Of a stretch of DNA of 64,000 nucleotides, positions 10,601 through 18,188 are shown piece after piece; the first letter of the stretch is position 1; each line of letters begins with the position of its first letter. Origin of the DNA: Brevibacterium casei CIP 102111 (GTDB lineage: Bacteria > Actinomycetota > Actinomycetes > Actinomycetales > Brevibacteriaceae). Location: contig NZ_FXZC01000004.1 in assembly GCF_900169275.1 (NCBI RefSeq), positions 434,001 to 498,000 of the forward strand, given 5' to 3'. The translations under genes and the position numbers were made by a program. The notes beneath the pieces are model-generated. The model was not told the DNA's origin and did not search any database. It worked only from the letters and a program-made list of their open reading frames with translations.

Positions 10601-10859
10601 CCTTCGTATTATGTCGGTTGATATCCCCGGACCGCGGTCGATTCTAGCTGACGGTGCCGGCCTCCTAGTGGAAAACAGTATGGAAGGTCTAGTCCGAGGG
10701 TTCCTTGACCTGATTAACGGGTACGAGCCGAGTGACAAATTCGACGCTTGGGGCTACGTGGAGAAAGCGCGGAAGCACGCCTTGAATGCCATTCTTGGCG
10801 TAGGCGGCGAACCGGTGGAACTTGCCTACGATACATCGAATGCAGAAGGTGCGCAGTGA
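7569..10859 (+). CDS. TPR - CDP-glycerol glycerophosphotransferase - GT4 trifunctional polymerase
   Basis: 1096 residues as written; the true N-terminus probably includes the preceding fragment. Residues 1 to about 280 continue the TPR-like helices (SWLEASIDYLKAAQ, and others). Residues about 310-690 are a second glycerophosphotransferase module: YLNTWHGTPIKSMG with WHGTP at 423-427, LFAPTWRGE, and VISDYSSIAFDAAAAG. Residues about 700-1080 are a GT-B family 4 glycosyltransferase: FVAVGRISIEKGSDRLIDGF, GDGPLRMELE, and SHHEGQGIVILEGL. The expected role is alditol-phosphate polymerisation plus glycosylation of a teichoic-acid-like polymer in the cytoplasm. The gene ends in a GTGA overlap with the next. 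Base composition is lower in G+C than that of flanking loci. The boundaries of the three domains are approximate. Confidence 0.85.
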   Translation: MARRFDRAAYNMRKYEVCVEAFALMKGHAKRRTIAQVVASLMELGRPDAAWQTAVDQLANSGAKGDDRYPGSLMKELGAWQWARDLYIRSYSESPNSHLAYMIGFAFTRLFEWSEAVEWFRAAIPGHPDALKIRYYLGLALEREESWLEASIDYLKAAQTGSARDYRVYRALHCMSQAGETEAAALALAGLTWLSPSPRTFEDLDVAQSALETRLASSLAVAKKSQRTSTMEFVVREAIDAGFWDLAVEAGIALVDRDPTHRMDNFLLLGRAFEGAGMTGPAVDAILKSRIYREPSIVDHVSYEKNRGVRNAMRFGAFQRWWSIDESSILYESNHGGKLTCNVLPMVLEMVDDPRFEHFNHYVVLPNRSYLPPALQDRPDVIVVPRESDLYLRKLATSSYLINNNTFPSYFSRQDGQQYLNTWHGTPIKSMGREIRNGNFDYRNAARNFLQVTHFALPNSHTRDQLLNQYNISNLFQGHVELTGSPRMDTTLNMQHSTREAVRNRLGVEQGQKAVLFAPTWRGELGNVVSDFDTELSVLALIEAEGFCALYRGHPVALGGRAESEEPVVHTVPDDIDTNVLLGCVDAVISDYSSIAFDAAAAGLPVALYAHDEELYAAQRGFSLDIHEIGMPVLTDVGEVSTWLKQLHASGSGNVDDVYFRHEDGGATERVIDFLLEPRPETRCEPSPNNVLLFEGHFIPNGITSAAGELNKVLAETHLNPIVAVEPSAITPFAERSGSFSEATEMVAVIPRIAGSTDNAEQRWLIARQHQGHSMTRRQLDAIHEAYKAEFHRLFGYSQFRAAIGFEGFSLYWSNLFAAATADRKVGYLHADMYGEASSRFPYLWKVFDTYQYFDALACVSADALEQNRKNLTAWTRPGQFLVAENLIDIHRILDEAKAEVEHDFAQFCAAHRSTFVAVGRISIEKGSDRLIDGFLQVAQMNPDVGLVVIGDGPLRMELERKIQLAGFEDRVFFTGLLASPFAHMRHCDNLVLASHHEGQGIVILEGLVLDLRIMSVDIPGPRSILADGAGLLVENSMEGLVRGFLDLINGYEPSDKFDAWGYVEKARKHALNAILGVGGEPVELAYDTSNAEGAQ

Positions 10860-12439
10860 CCGACAAGCAATGGCACTTAGAAGATGTCACCGAGATGAAG
10901 TCCGGCGGGATAGTGTTCATGTTGTTGAGCGGCCCTCTCACGCACGGTGCTGCAGGATTGGCAAACTCTTTCATTGAACGAGCTTCTTCATTGAGCGAAG
11001 CCGGATGGACTGTGACAATACTGGTGGATGTGTGGCAGGTCGACCTTAAATGGCACGTTGAGGCGTTGGTCGATTCCGGACGACTTCATCCTAAAGTTGC
11101 TGTACGCAACTTGTACTTCGATCTGGCCGCGCAGGCTGGACTTCCGGACGGGTACATGGAATCGCAATTCTCGAGTCCGCTGCTGAGCGACTACATCGGA
11201 CGCTTAGATGCACGGTACGACGATAGCAATGGCCAAGTTGTACGCTACTACGACAAGCACCTCTATAGATACTTCGGTTACGTAGATGAGCGTAGCACTC
11301 CACTATTTTTGGATGAATTGATTGATAAAAAGCGCGTCAAACGCCTTTATTTTAGTCCAGGAGGAAGGCTGATCCGAGGGACTGGATACCGCAATGAATC
11401 TCCAGTCTGGGACGAGTTCTATAATGAGTCCGGTGTAGTCTATTGCCGTATTCGATACGGATCCGATGAAAAAGTCGCTACTGTCACAGTCCGAGAAGGG
11501 CGGTCGCGATACAGAAACCTTAATAGGGACGAGTCGCTCCTCGGTTTCTGGTTGAGCTCATGCTTTGAAATTGGTACCGAAGACTTCGTGATTTGTGAGT
11601 ACGCATTCAAATTCTCGGATCTGCAGGAGTTCGCTCGAAAGTCGGGGGTACCGACCATTTACACTTTGCACAGTTCCCACTTGGGTCCACCCCATGGCGC
11701 TGGGGCACCTATTAAGCCTGAACTGGGTCCTACATTTCATAATGCCGAAGATATGGACGCAATCGTCGTGCTGACTCCGCAGCAAAGATTTGACATCCGG
11801 AAACGCTTTCCGGAACTGCAAAACGTTCACACCATCCCGCACGCCGCTCCACAGCCGTTGAAGGTGTCACGAACTCCGGTGGCAGCTCGGGAGACAGGCC
11901 TGGTTGTTGTTGTTGGTCGGCTGGACCAGGTTAAGGGTCAGCGCCTTGTCATCGAGAAGTTTTCCCGGTTGCTCGAACGTCATCCCGGTGCCCGATTGGA
12001 GTTGTGGGGCCGCGGGAATGACGAAGGAAATATCCGGCGGTTAATATCGGAGCAGAGTTTGAGCGACTCCGTATCGCTGAAAGGCTTCACAAACGATACC
12101 TCAACTGTCTTTGAGCGTGCGGAGATCGCGCTATTTCCGTCTTCCTTCGAGGGCCAGTCACTTACGCTTATGGAAGCGATGCGCGCTGGATGCGTCCCCG
12201 TGTGTTTTGATTTTAAGTACGGGGCTAGGATGCTTGTGGACGACCTTGAGAACGGCATTATAGTTGAGCGAGGTGATGTTGTTGATATGATTGATTCCGC
12301 TTGTGTGCTTTTGGATGACCCCACGTCTCTTGCTTCAATGTCGAAAGCTAGTCGCGTCAAAATGGCGATGTTCTCTAAAGATAGGCTGGTCCGGGACTGG
12401 GAGAACTTATTCTTTCAGCTCTCCGCGTCCCGAAAGTGA
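10856..12439 (+). CDS. Glycosyltransferase family 4, TagE/GtfA-like
   Basis: 527 residues from GTG 10856, chosen because AGAAGG lies 7 bases upstream and the start overlaps the previous stop as elsewhere in this operon. ATG 10895 is the alternative. The N-terminal half opens with LSGPLTHGAAGLANSFIERA, similar to poly(glycerol-phosphate) alpha-glucosyltransferases. The C-terminal half is a GT4 donor domain with VVVVGRLDQVKGQRLVIEKF, LELWGRGNDEG and FPSSFEGQSLTLMEAM. It is expected to decorate the teichoic acid backbone with a sugar, using a nucleotide-sugar donor in the cytoplasm. Substrate identity is inference from context. It ends in a GTGA overlap with the next gene. Confidence 0.82.
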   Translation: MTDKQWHLEDVTEMKSGGIVFMLLSGPLTHGAAGLANSFIERASSLSEAGWTVTILVDVWQVDLKWHVEALVDSGRLHPKVAVRNLYFDLAAQAGLPDGYMESQFSSPLLSDYIGRLDARYDDSNGQVVRYYDKHLYRYFGYVDERSTPLFLDELIDKKRVKRLYFSPGGRLIRGTGYRNESPVWDEFYNESGVVYCRIRYGSDEKVATVTVREGRSRYRNLNRDESLLGFWLSSCFEIGTEDFVICEYAFKFSDLQEFARKSGVPTIYTLHSSHLGPPHGAGAPIKPELGPTFHNAEDMDAIVVLTPQQRFDIRKRFPELQNVHTIPHAAPQPLKVSRTPVAARETGLVVVVGRLDQVKGQRLVIEKFSRLLERHPGARLELWGRGNDEGNIRRLISEQSLSDSVSLKGFTNDTSTVFERAEIALFPSSFEGQSLTLMEAMRAGCVPVCFDFKYGARMLVDDLENGIIVERGDVVDMIDSACVLLDDPTSLASMSKASRVKMAMFSKDRLVRDWENLFFQLSASRK

Positions 12440-13512
12440 GAGGTAACGCGTTGTTGCAACTTGTAGGCCCTGGTGCGGTTCGCTGCAGTCTTTCATCTCA
12501 GGTGGACGAGCTGCTGAGTTCTTTGAAAGATCTTCATGACGACGTTTTGTTGGTCGAAGTGGAACATCGGAATTTTGCTTTGGATGATTCCAATCTTATC
12601 CGAATTGGGTCTCGAATTCGGGAGTTTAGGCCAATCGTAGAATGGTTTGCAAGGAACGGTTGGTTTCTATATAAATCCGATGGCAGCACCTCTTCCCTTG
12701 TTCGTCACGACCACATTTCTAAATTGTGGCATAAGATCACGGATGGATCTTATAATGTCGATCGTCGGGGTACTGTCTATTCAATCAACGATGACAATGC
12801 TATTGAGCGCGCTAGCTCATTGATCGTTGTGTTCTCGTCGATGTCTCTTCCATTTGACGGTCCCGGCCTGAGCAGGTTTTTTGAGCAAAATTTCTCTTCG
12901 ATAGGCAAGCATGTCGGCCAGGGTGTTGTGGTTCTTCGTATCGCAGATATTGATGGCGTGGTCGGAGGCTTCTATTCTCCTACGGTATTTGCTCCAGATC
13001 GTATAGACCGAGTCCAATCGTTAATTGGTGAGATTGCCTCTCTATATGCTATTGATCCGGAGCGCGTCATACTTTACGGCGGCTCTAAAGGCGGCTCGGG
13101 TGCGTTATTGCACGCACTTGTTAATGGTGATGGGTGGAAGTGCGTCGCCGTTGATCCAGTTGTGGACGATTATTACTATGAATCGAAGTATCTCGATTCT
13201 CACTGGACCAGCGGGACCGTGTTCATCGAGAGGAAAGAGGAACTATTTTCTCGTGTCGTTGACTCTGTTTCGTCGCATGGTAACACGGCGCGCATTGGTA
13301 TAGTGACGTCCCCGCGTTCGCCTTTGTATTCCACAATTGAGACCCTTGCATCAAAGGTGCCGCATAGCGCGTTGCTTTTTGCTGAAAGTCATGATCCGTT
13401 GATAAACGATCACCCCGACGTTAGCGGCCGTACACTGCGGTTTGTGACGGGGCTATTGAATGTCTGGTCGGCTGGCTTGCAGTTCCCGGGTAGCAGACTG
13501 CGAATCGATTGA
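12436..13512 (+). CDS. Alpha/beta-hydrolase-like protein of the XcbB/CpsF or Asp2 type
   Basis: 358 residues beginning at GTG 12436 (overlap with the previous stop). The central part has a strand-nucleophile-elbow pattern, RVILYGGSKGGSGALL, with Ser in G-G-S-K-G-G, followed by VAVDPVVDDYYY and a late HDPLINDH histidine segment. This fits the serine-hydrolase/acyltransferase-like proteins seen in capsule loci (XcbB/CpsF) and in the accessory-Sec Asp2 family. No signal peptide or transmembrane segment is visible. A cytoplasmic acetyl-transfer or hydrolase step on the polymer or its carrier is plausible, but no substrate can be named. Codon usage is A+T-rich compared with the rest of the window (29 of 60 G/C in bases 12601-12660). 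Confidence 0.55.
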   Translation: MRGNALLQLVGPGAVRCSLSSQVDELLSSLKDLHDDVLLVEVEHRNFALDDSNLIRIGSRIREFRPIVEWFARNGWFLYKSDGSTSSLVRHDHISKLWHKITDGSYNVDRRGTVYSINDDNAIERASSLIVVFSSMSLPFDGPGLSRFFEQNFSSIGKHVGQGVVVLRIADIDGVVGGFYSPTVFAPDRIDRVQSLIGEIASLYAIDPERVILYGGSKGGSGALLHALVNGDGWKCVAVDPVVDDYYYESKYLDSHWTSGTVFIERKEELFSRVVDSVSSHGNTARIGIVTSPRSPLYSTIETLASKVPHSALLFAESHDPLINDHPDVSGRTLRFVTGLLNVWSAGLQFPGSRLRID

Positions 13513-13561
13513 AGGTTTTCTGTGGTAATGTCTCCCTGTTCATCATCGAATCCCGATCGGA

Positions 13562-13922
13562 GTGATTTCATGGAGATTAGATGTACTTCTCTTCGTCTTG
13601 GATGTTGGGCTAATTGTTGCTATCGTCCATATTGTTCTGCGTTTCATAACCCGCCCTCATGAGTTTTCCCTGGAAAAGCCGAGAAGGTTTTCGGGGTCAG
13701 GGACTGGCTCAAAGGTATTTTTCCAGCATGGGTGGTGCTCTTCTCGTTGTCCGTTAGTTGGTTGATTTCCGCATTAATCGGGCGTGCCGTGAGAATCGTC
13801 CCTTACCGTGGTGGGTCGGGCGAGCACTGGCAACGCTCGGTCATCTTTTGCGTCGGTGGCTGGCCGCTCATGCAGGCTGTCTGGTGTCGATGCCGAAGAG
13901 TCTGCCGGGGTGGGGAAACGTG
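13562..13922 (+). pseudogene. Decayed small membrane protein gene
   Basis: Three consecutive open segments in three frames read as one protein of roughly 120 residues. From 13562 comes LDVLLFVLDVGLIVAIVHIV ending near HEFSLEKP. From about 13672 another frame gives EKVFGVRDWLKGIFPAW and LFSLSVSWLISALIGRAV. From about 13780 a third frame gives RENRPLPWWVGRALATLG to LPGWGN. Two -1-type shifts would be needed to restore it. There are two hydrophobic segments and a basic, tryptophan-rich tail. I see no alternative gene in this 400-base gap. The function is unknown; position suggests a small accessory of the polymer locus. Assembly indels are the main alternative explanation. Confidence 0.45.
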
Positions 13923-15485
13923 AAGCGAACGCTGCAGGTCGGTGGCGCTATGGCGTCAGCGCTGGTGATCGCCGGATGCACGATCGGCACTCCGATGCGG
14001 GACTCTGCGACGGATACGGCTACCTCGACACCCAGTCCTACACCGACGGTGTTCACTCAGAAACTTGGGTCCGGACCGACCGGCGACGCCGGAACGATCG
14101 CCATCAGCGAAGACAGCGCAGGCGAGGACTTCGGCGCGTCCAATATCGGCATCTCGTTCGAAGCGACCGACCTCGCCGATCCGCGACTCGACCCGGCTGC
14201 CTCCAATCTCGACGATCTGCTCACATCCCTCGGCAGTCCGGCGCTGCGATTCGGCGGCAACGGACTCGACCGACGGACGTTCTGGACGTCGACAGGGGAG
14301 ACACCGCCGAAACCCGAGCAGGTCGCCGTCACCCCTGACGACCTGAGGAACCTCAAGCGACTCGTCGATGCCACCGGCTCGACCGTGACGATCGGGATTC
14401 CGCTCGGCACCTACGATCCCGAACGCGGCGCCGACATGGCGGTCAACGCCGTCGACATCCTCGGCGATTCCCTCGTCGGGCTGGCGATCGGCAACGAACC
14501 CAACGGCTACACCGTCAAAGACGTGCCCAACGGGGCCGTCCGCGGGGACGGCTGGAACCGCAGCGAGTACGTCAAGCAGCTCGAAGCCTACGCCGACGCC
14601 ATCCATGCGAAGCGCCCCGATGCCCCCATCATCGGCCCCGACGCCTACGACGGCGCCTGGATGGACGCCTTCGTCGGAGCCGACGTCGACAACACGACCG
14701 CCATCGCCCAGCACTGGTACCAGCTCTACGAATGCGACTCCACGCAGGTGCCCGGTCGTGGCCCGCAGGCGGAGAACCTCGTCGCCCCGTCCGCGAAGGC
14801 AGCGGCGAAGGAGAACCTCGAGATCGGCCTGGCCAAGGCCGACGCCGCCGGCCTCCCGCTCTGGCTCGAAGAGACCGGCCCGACGAGCTGCGGCGGCACG
14901 AACGACACCTCCCTGACCAACGCGATGTCCCTGTGGGCTGCCGACTTCACGCTCTACGCAGCATCCCTCGGCGTCGACCGCCTAGCCATGCACTCGATGC
15001 TCGGCGCCTGCAACGGCGGCGCCCCGATGTCGCTCGTCTGCGACCCCGCCGACCACGGCACTGCCTCAGCCACGCTCCAGGGTCGCCCGCACTTCGCGGC
15101 GATGCGGCTCCTCGTCCCGAGCATCGGCGGCACCTTCACGAAGACGGACATCGACGGCGGCGGGAACATGAGCGCCTACACCGTGACCAAGAACGACGGC
15201 CAAAGCCTCGTCACGACGGTCATCAACGCCAACGACGCCGCTGACATCGCCGGCAACCCGGTCACGCTCGAGATCCCCGACGGCTTCTCCGTCGACCGGG
15301 CCTCCCAGATCTACGGGCCCTCGAACGAAGCGAAGAACGCCACCCAGGTCATCCCCGCGAACCCGCTGCCGGACACTGTTCCCTACAGCGGGCCGACCCC
15401 GACGGCGAGCCCCACGGACGACAACGACCTGCGCATCGACCTCGCCGCGAGTTCAGCGACCGTGTTGATCATGAGTAGGGACTGA
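13920..15485 (+). CDS. Glycoside-hydrolase-like lipoprotein (clan GH-A, GH79-like)
   Basis: 521 residues from GTG 13920, chosen because GGGGTGGGGA precedes it and the reading then begins with a lipoprotein signal: KR, a hydrophobic run, and the lipobox VIAGC, with the cysteine near residue 20. A Ser/Thr/Pro-rich linker follows. The catalytic region shows ALRFGGNGLDRRTFW, VGLAIGNEPNGY (Asn-Glu-Pro acid/base motif) and LPLWLEETGPTS (possible nucleophile Glu), and ends in a beta-sandwich-like tail. The N-E-P plus second-Glu layout is typical of clan GH-A retaining enzymes, for example GH79 glucuronidase-like proteins. It would act at the outer membrane face, perhaps on the glycosylated wall polymer. 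The G+C content is again high, unlike the genes just upstream. Confidence 0.7.
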   Translation: MKRTLQVGGAMASALVIAGCTIGTPMRDSATDTATSTPSPTPTVFTQKLGSGPTGDAGTIAISEDSAGEDFGASNIGISFEATDLADPRLDPAASNLDDLLTSLGSPALRFGGNGLDRRTFWTSTGETPPKPEQVAVTPDDLRNLKRLVDATGSTVTIGIPLGTYDPERGADMAVNAVDILGDSLVGLAIGNEPNGYTVKDVPNGAVRGDGWNRSEYVKQLEAYADAIHAKRPDAPIIGPDAYDGAWMDAFVGADVDNTTAIAQHWYQLYECDSTQVPGRGPQAENLVAPSAKAAAKENLEIGLAKADAAGLPLWLEETGPTSCGGTNDTSLTNAMSLWAADFTLYAASLGVDRLAMHSMLGACNGGAPMSLVCDPADHGTASATLQGRPHFAAMRLLVPSIGGTFTKTDIDGGGNMSAYTVTKNDGQSLVTTVINANDAADIAGNPVTLEIPDGFSVDRASQIYGPSNEAKNATQVIPANPLPDTVPYSGPTPTASPTDDNDLRIDLAASSATVLIMSRD

Positions 15486-15512
15486 CGCGGCTCGCGCTCT
15501 CGCGGCTTCGCC

Positions 15513-16451
15513 TCAGTACCCAAGCGACGCGACGTAGCGGAGGAACTCCTTGAGGTCATGCCCGCCGAGCGCCTGCCGCAGAGCCGGCAGCGCCTCGGCG
15601 TCGAAGGACACCCGCACCGTGCCGTCCTCGAGGCGCTCCGAAGTCGCCGGCACCGTGACGGCGACGACGTCGTCCTGCGGGATCTGCCGGATGACATTGG
15701 CGAGCTTGTCCAACTCGATCGTCGTCAGCCCCCGATCGGTGCGCACCCCGGACGAGACCGCACTGAGCACCGCGGTGAGCTTCGCCGGATCCTTCGCCAG
15801 CCCACCCTGTCGCAGCGCCTGGACAAGGGCGCGCAGCAAGGCCCGCTGATTGCGGGTGCGCGTCTGCCCGGCATCGTCGACGGCGGCCGCCGAAGCGAAC
15901 GTCACCGCTGACGCACCGTCGAGAGAGTTCGTCCCCTCGACGAACGACGTGCCGCCGGCTTCGAACGGGGTGCGGCCGTAGACGGCGACGGGTCCGATGA
16001 CGTCGATGACGTTGCCGAGCGCCTCGGCGGAGAGCTCGACGACATGGTCGACGCGGACCCCGAGGACCTCCTCGGCGATGGCGACGAAGACCGGCCACCC
16101 GCCCTCGTCGACGAGGGAGGCGAGGCTGCGTCCGGATTCGATCTCGACGGACGGGTTGAGGACGAGGAACCCTGCCGTGTCACCGGTCGCGGGCACATGG
16201 ACGAGGGCGAAGAGGTCGTTGCCGCTCGAGTCCGCCGCCCCGGGCACGGGCCCAGTCGGCTCACCGGGCACGGTCGGGGTGGTGACGCGCAGAGCGAGGG
16301 TGCGGGCATCGGAGGGGGAGGGGCGGATGTCGGCGGGCGGGAACGCCTGCTCGTCGGCGAGCTTGCGGGAGGAGTCGTCGAACGCCGCCCGGGCTCGGTT
16401 GACGTCGCCGAGCGACCCCAGAGCCGATGCCACCGTCTTGGGCTTGACCAT
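15513..16451 (-). CDS. LCP (LytR-CpsA-Psr)-like domain protein, degenerate and without membrane anchor
   Basis: 312 residues from ATG 16451, chosen because AAGGGGAAC stands just upstream of it. The middle and C-terminal parts follow an LCP-domain course: DLFALVHVPATGDTAGFLVL, GVRVDHVVELSAEALGNVID followed by VIGPVAV, an ALTF-like DGASAVTFA, and the terminal RTRNQRALLRALVQAL helix. LCP proteins normally attach polymers to the cell wall from lipid carriers, using conserved Arg/Asp residues in an R-x-D-T-like segment and an N-terminal transmembrane anchor. Neither is clear here, and no signal peptide is seen from either possible start. It could be a regulatory or inactive paralogue. Its location between the wall-polymer locus and dctA suggests a link to wall assembly. 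Confidence 0.55.
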   Translation of the reverse strand: MVKPKTVASALGSLGDVNRARAAFDDSSRKLADEQAFPPADIRPSPSDARTLALRVTTPTVPGEPTGPVPGAADSSGNDLFALVHVPATGDTAGFLVLNPSVEIESGRSLASLVDEGGWPVFVAIAEEVLGVRVDHVVELSAEALGNVIDVIGPVAVYGRTPFEAGGTSFVEGTNSLDGASAVTFASAAAVDDAGQTRTRNQRALLRALVQALRQGGLAKDPAKLTAVLSAVSSGVRTDRGLTTIELDKLANVIRQIPQDDVVAVTVPATSERLEDGTVRVSFDAEALPALRQALGGHDLKEFLRYVASLGY

Positions 16452-16580
16452 CGCCGTTCCCCTTCTCAGCGCCTCTCGATTCGTCCGGCCGGCGAGCCCG
16501 ACCCTGGCGGAGAGGGAGGTGAGAGGCTCACTGACGCACCTCAAACTCTATCCCCAACGACAGGTCGAGTGGAGGGAACA

Positions 16581-16618
16581 CGACGGGGCGGAGGCGCGAT
16601 CTCGCCTCCGCCCCGTCG
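16581..16618. terminator. Strong hairpin after dctA
   Basis: Perfect 16-base-pair inverted repeat (left arm 16581-16596, right arm 16603-16618) with a 6-base loop. It lies 53 bases past the dctA stop, in the orientation of dctA transcription. No clear U-tract follows on that strand, so it may act as a non-canonical terminator or as an RNA-stabilising structure. Confidence 0.7.
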
Positions 16619-16670
16619 GGTCGGGAACTGTTCAGTTCGCCGTCACCTTACGCTCACGTCCGCGACACCG

Positions 16671-18047
16671 TCACGTCCGCGACAGCGTGGCCGGTGACCC
16701 GGACGCCGGTGACCCGGACGCCGGTGACTCGGACTCCGGCGACTCGACGGTCCCGCCGTGGTTCTCCGGGTCGAGGCTGAGTTCGTCGAACGGGCTCGAG
16801 CCGTCAAGCGCTGCCCGCGCCTGGTCGAGGTCGATCTCCTTCGTCCACCGGCCGATGAGCAGGGTGGCCACGGCGTTGCCGGTGAAGTTCGTCAGCGCGC
16901 GGGCCTCGGACATGAACTTGTCGATGCCGACGATGACGCCCATGCCGTCGAGCAGCTCGGGCCGGTGCGCCTGGAGGCCTGCGGCCAGCGTGGCGAGTCC
17001 GGCGCCGGTGACGCCGGCCGCGCCCTTCGAGGCGATGATCATGAAGACGAGGAGCGAGATCTGCTGCCCAAGGTCCATCGGCATGCCCATCGCACTCGAG
17101 ACGAAGAGCGCGGCCATCGTCAGGTAGATCGCGGTCCCGTCGAGGTTGAACGAGTACCCGGTGGGCACGGTGATGCCGACGACCGGCTTCGAGACCCCGG
17201 CGTGCTCCATCTTCGCGAGCAGCCGCGGCAGTGCCGACTCCGATGACGAGGTCGAGAAGATGAGCAGGTACTCCCGGGCGAGGTACTTCATGAGGAGGAA
17301 GATGTTGAGCCCGGTGACGATCTTGAGCAGACCGCCGAGGACGATGACGATGAAGAGTGCGCACGTGAGGTAGAAGGCGCCCATGAGCACGGCCATCGAC
17401 CCGATCGCCGCCCACCCGGTGGCGCCGACGACGGCGGCGATCGCACCGAACGCGCCGACGGGGGCCGCCCACATGATCATCATCATGAGCTTGAAGACGA
17501 CGGCCTGGATGTGGCGGATGCCGGTGATGACCGGCTCCCCGGCCTTGCCCATCGACTGCAGGGCGAAGCCGACGAGGAGCGCGAGGACGAGGGTGGGCAG
17601 GACCGGGATGTCGCCGGGGATGAGGCCGAGGAGGAACTCGACGGTCGCATTGTCCTCACCGCCCGCGGCATCCTCGTAGGGCTTGAGCTGGAGTCCGGTG
17701 CCGGGGTGGATGAGGTTGCCGACGACGAGGCCGATGATGAGCGCCAGCGTCGCCATGCAGAGGAAGTAGATCATCGCCAGGCCCCCGACCTTGCCGACGG
17801 TCGCGGCCTTCGCGACCGACCCGACGCCGAGGACGATCGTGCAGAAGATGATCGGTGCGATGATCATCTTGATGAGCGCGATGAACGCGGTGCCCAGGGG
17901 TTTGAGGGCCATGCCGACCTCGGGGGCGATGAGGCCGATCGCGGCCCCCGAGACCACGGCGACGATGACCATGATGTAGAGCCAGTGGGTGCGGTCCCGC
18001 TTCTTCGCCGTCGTCGGCGTCGCGGGGGTCGTGTTCTCAGGCGGCAT
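16671..18047 (-). CDS. dctA: C4-dicarboxylate transporter DctA (DAACS family)
   Basis: 458 residues from ATG 18047 with a good AGGAG site. The dicarboxylate/amino acid:cation symporter fold is clear: eight or so hydrophobic segments, the serine-rich loop STSSSESALPRLL, TVPTGYSFNLDGTAIY, and GVIVGIDKFMSEARALTNFTGNAVATL, which carries substrate and cation ligands in this family. It imports succinate, fumarate or malate with protons or sodium across the cytoplasmic membrane. The C-terminal tail has a small in-frame tandem repeat (SPASG units). The gene is divergent from a CitA/CitB-type two-component system with shared upstream DNA, which strongly suggests dicarboxylate-dependent induction. NAD-malic enzyme further along would feed on the imported substrate. 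Confidence 0.95.
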   Translation of the reverse strand: MPPENTTPATPTTAKKRDRTHWLYIMVIVAVVSGAAIGLIAPEVGMALKPLGTAFIALIKMIIAPIIFCTIVLGVGSVAKAATVGKVGGLAMIYFLCMATLALIIGLVVGNLIHPGTGLQLKPYEDAAGGEDNATVEFLLGLIPGDIPVLPTLVLALLVGFALQSMGKAGEPVITGIRHIQAVVFKLMMMIMWAAPVGAFGAIAAVVGATGWAAIGSMAVLMGAFYLTCALFIVIVLGGLLKIVTGLNIFLLMKYLAREYLLIFSTSSSESALPRLLAKMEHAGVSKPVVGITVPTGYSFNLDGTAIYLTMAALFVSSAMGMPMDLGQQISLLVFMIIASKGAAGVTGAGLATLAAGLQAHRPELLDGMGVIVGIDKFMSEARALTNFTGNAVATLLIGRWTKEIDLDQARAALDGSSPFDELSLDPENHGGTVESPESESPASGSPASGSPATLSRT

Positions 18048-18105
18048 TGCCTTGTCTCCTCATTGAGTGGTCGGTGGTTCCTTCGCCCACCCAGAGTGGC
18101 AAGGT

Positions 18106-18144
18106 CCGTGACCGCTGTCACGGTTGCGTTCATAGTGTTCATGG
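18106..18144. promoter_or_regulatory. Putative response-regulator binding region between dctA and the sensor kinase
   Basis: In the 141-base divergent spacer a 7-base inverted repeat CCGTGAC-CGCT-GTCACGG (18106-18123) is followed by two direct repeats, GTTCATAG (18128-18135) and GTTCATGG (18137-18144), spaced by one base. Tandem direct repeats of this size are typical for response-regulator dimers. Assignment to the adjacent CitB-type regulator is inference. Confidence 0.4.
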
Positions 18145-18188
18145 CAGGTGCCGGCGTGGGAAGCTTGTCACGGCGGAGAGGAGAGACG

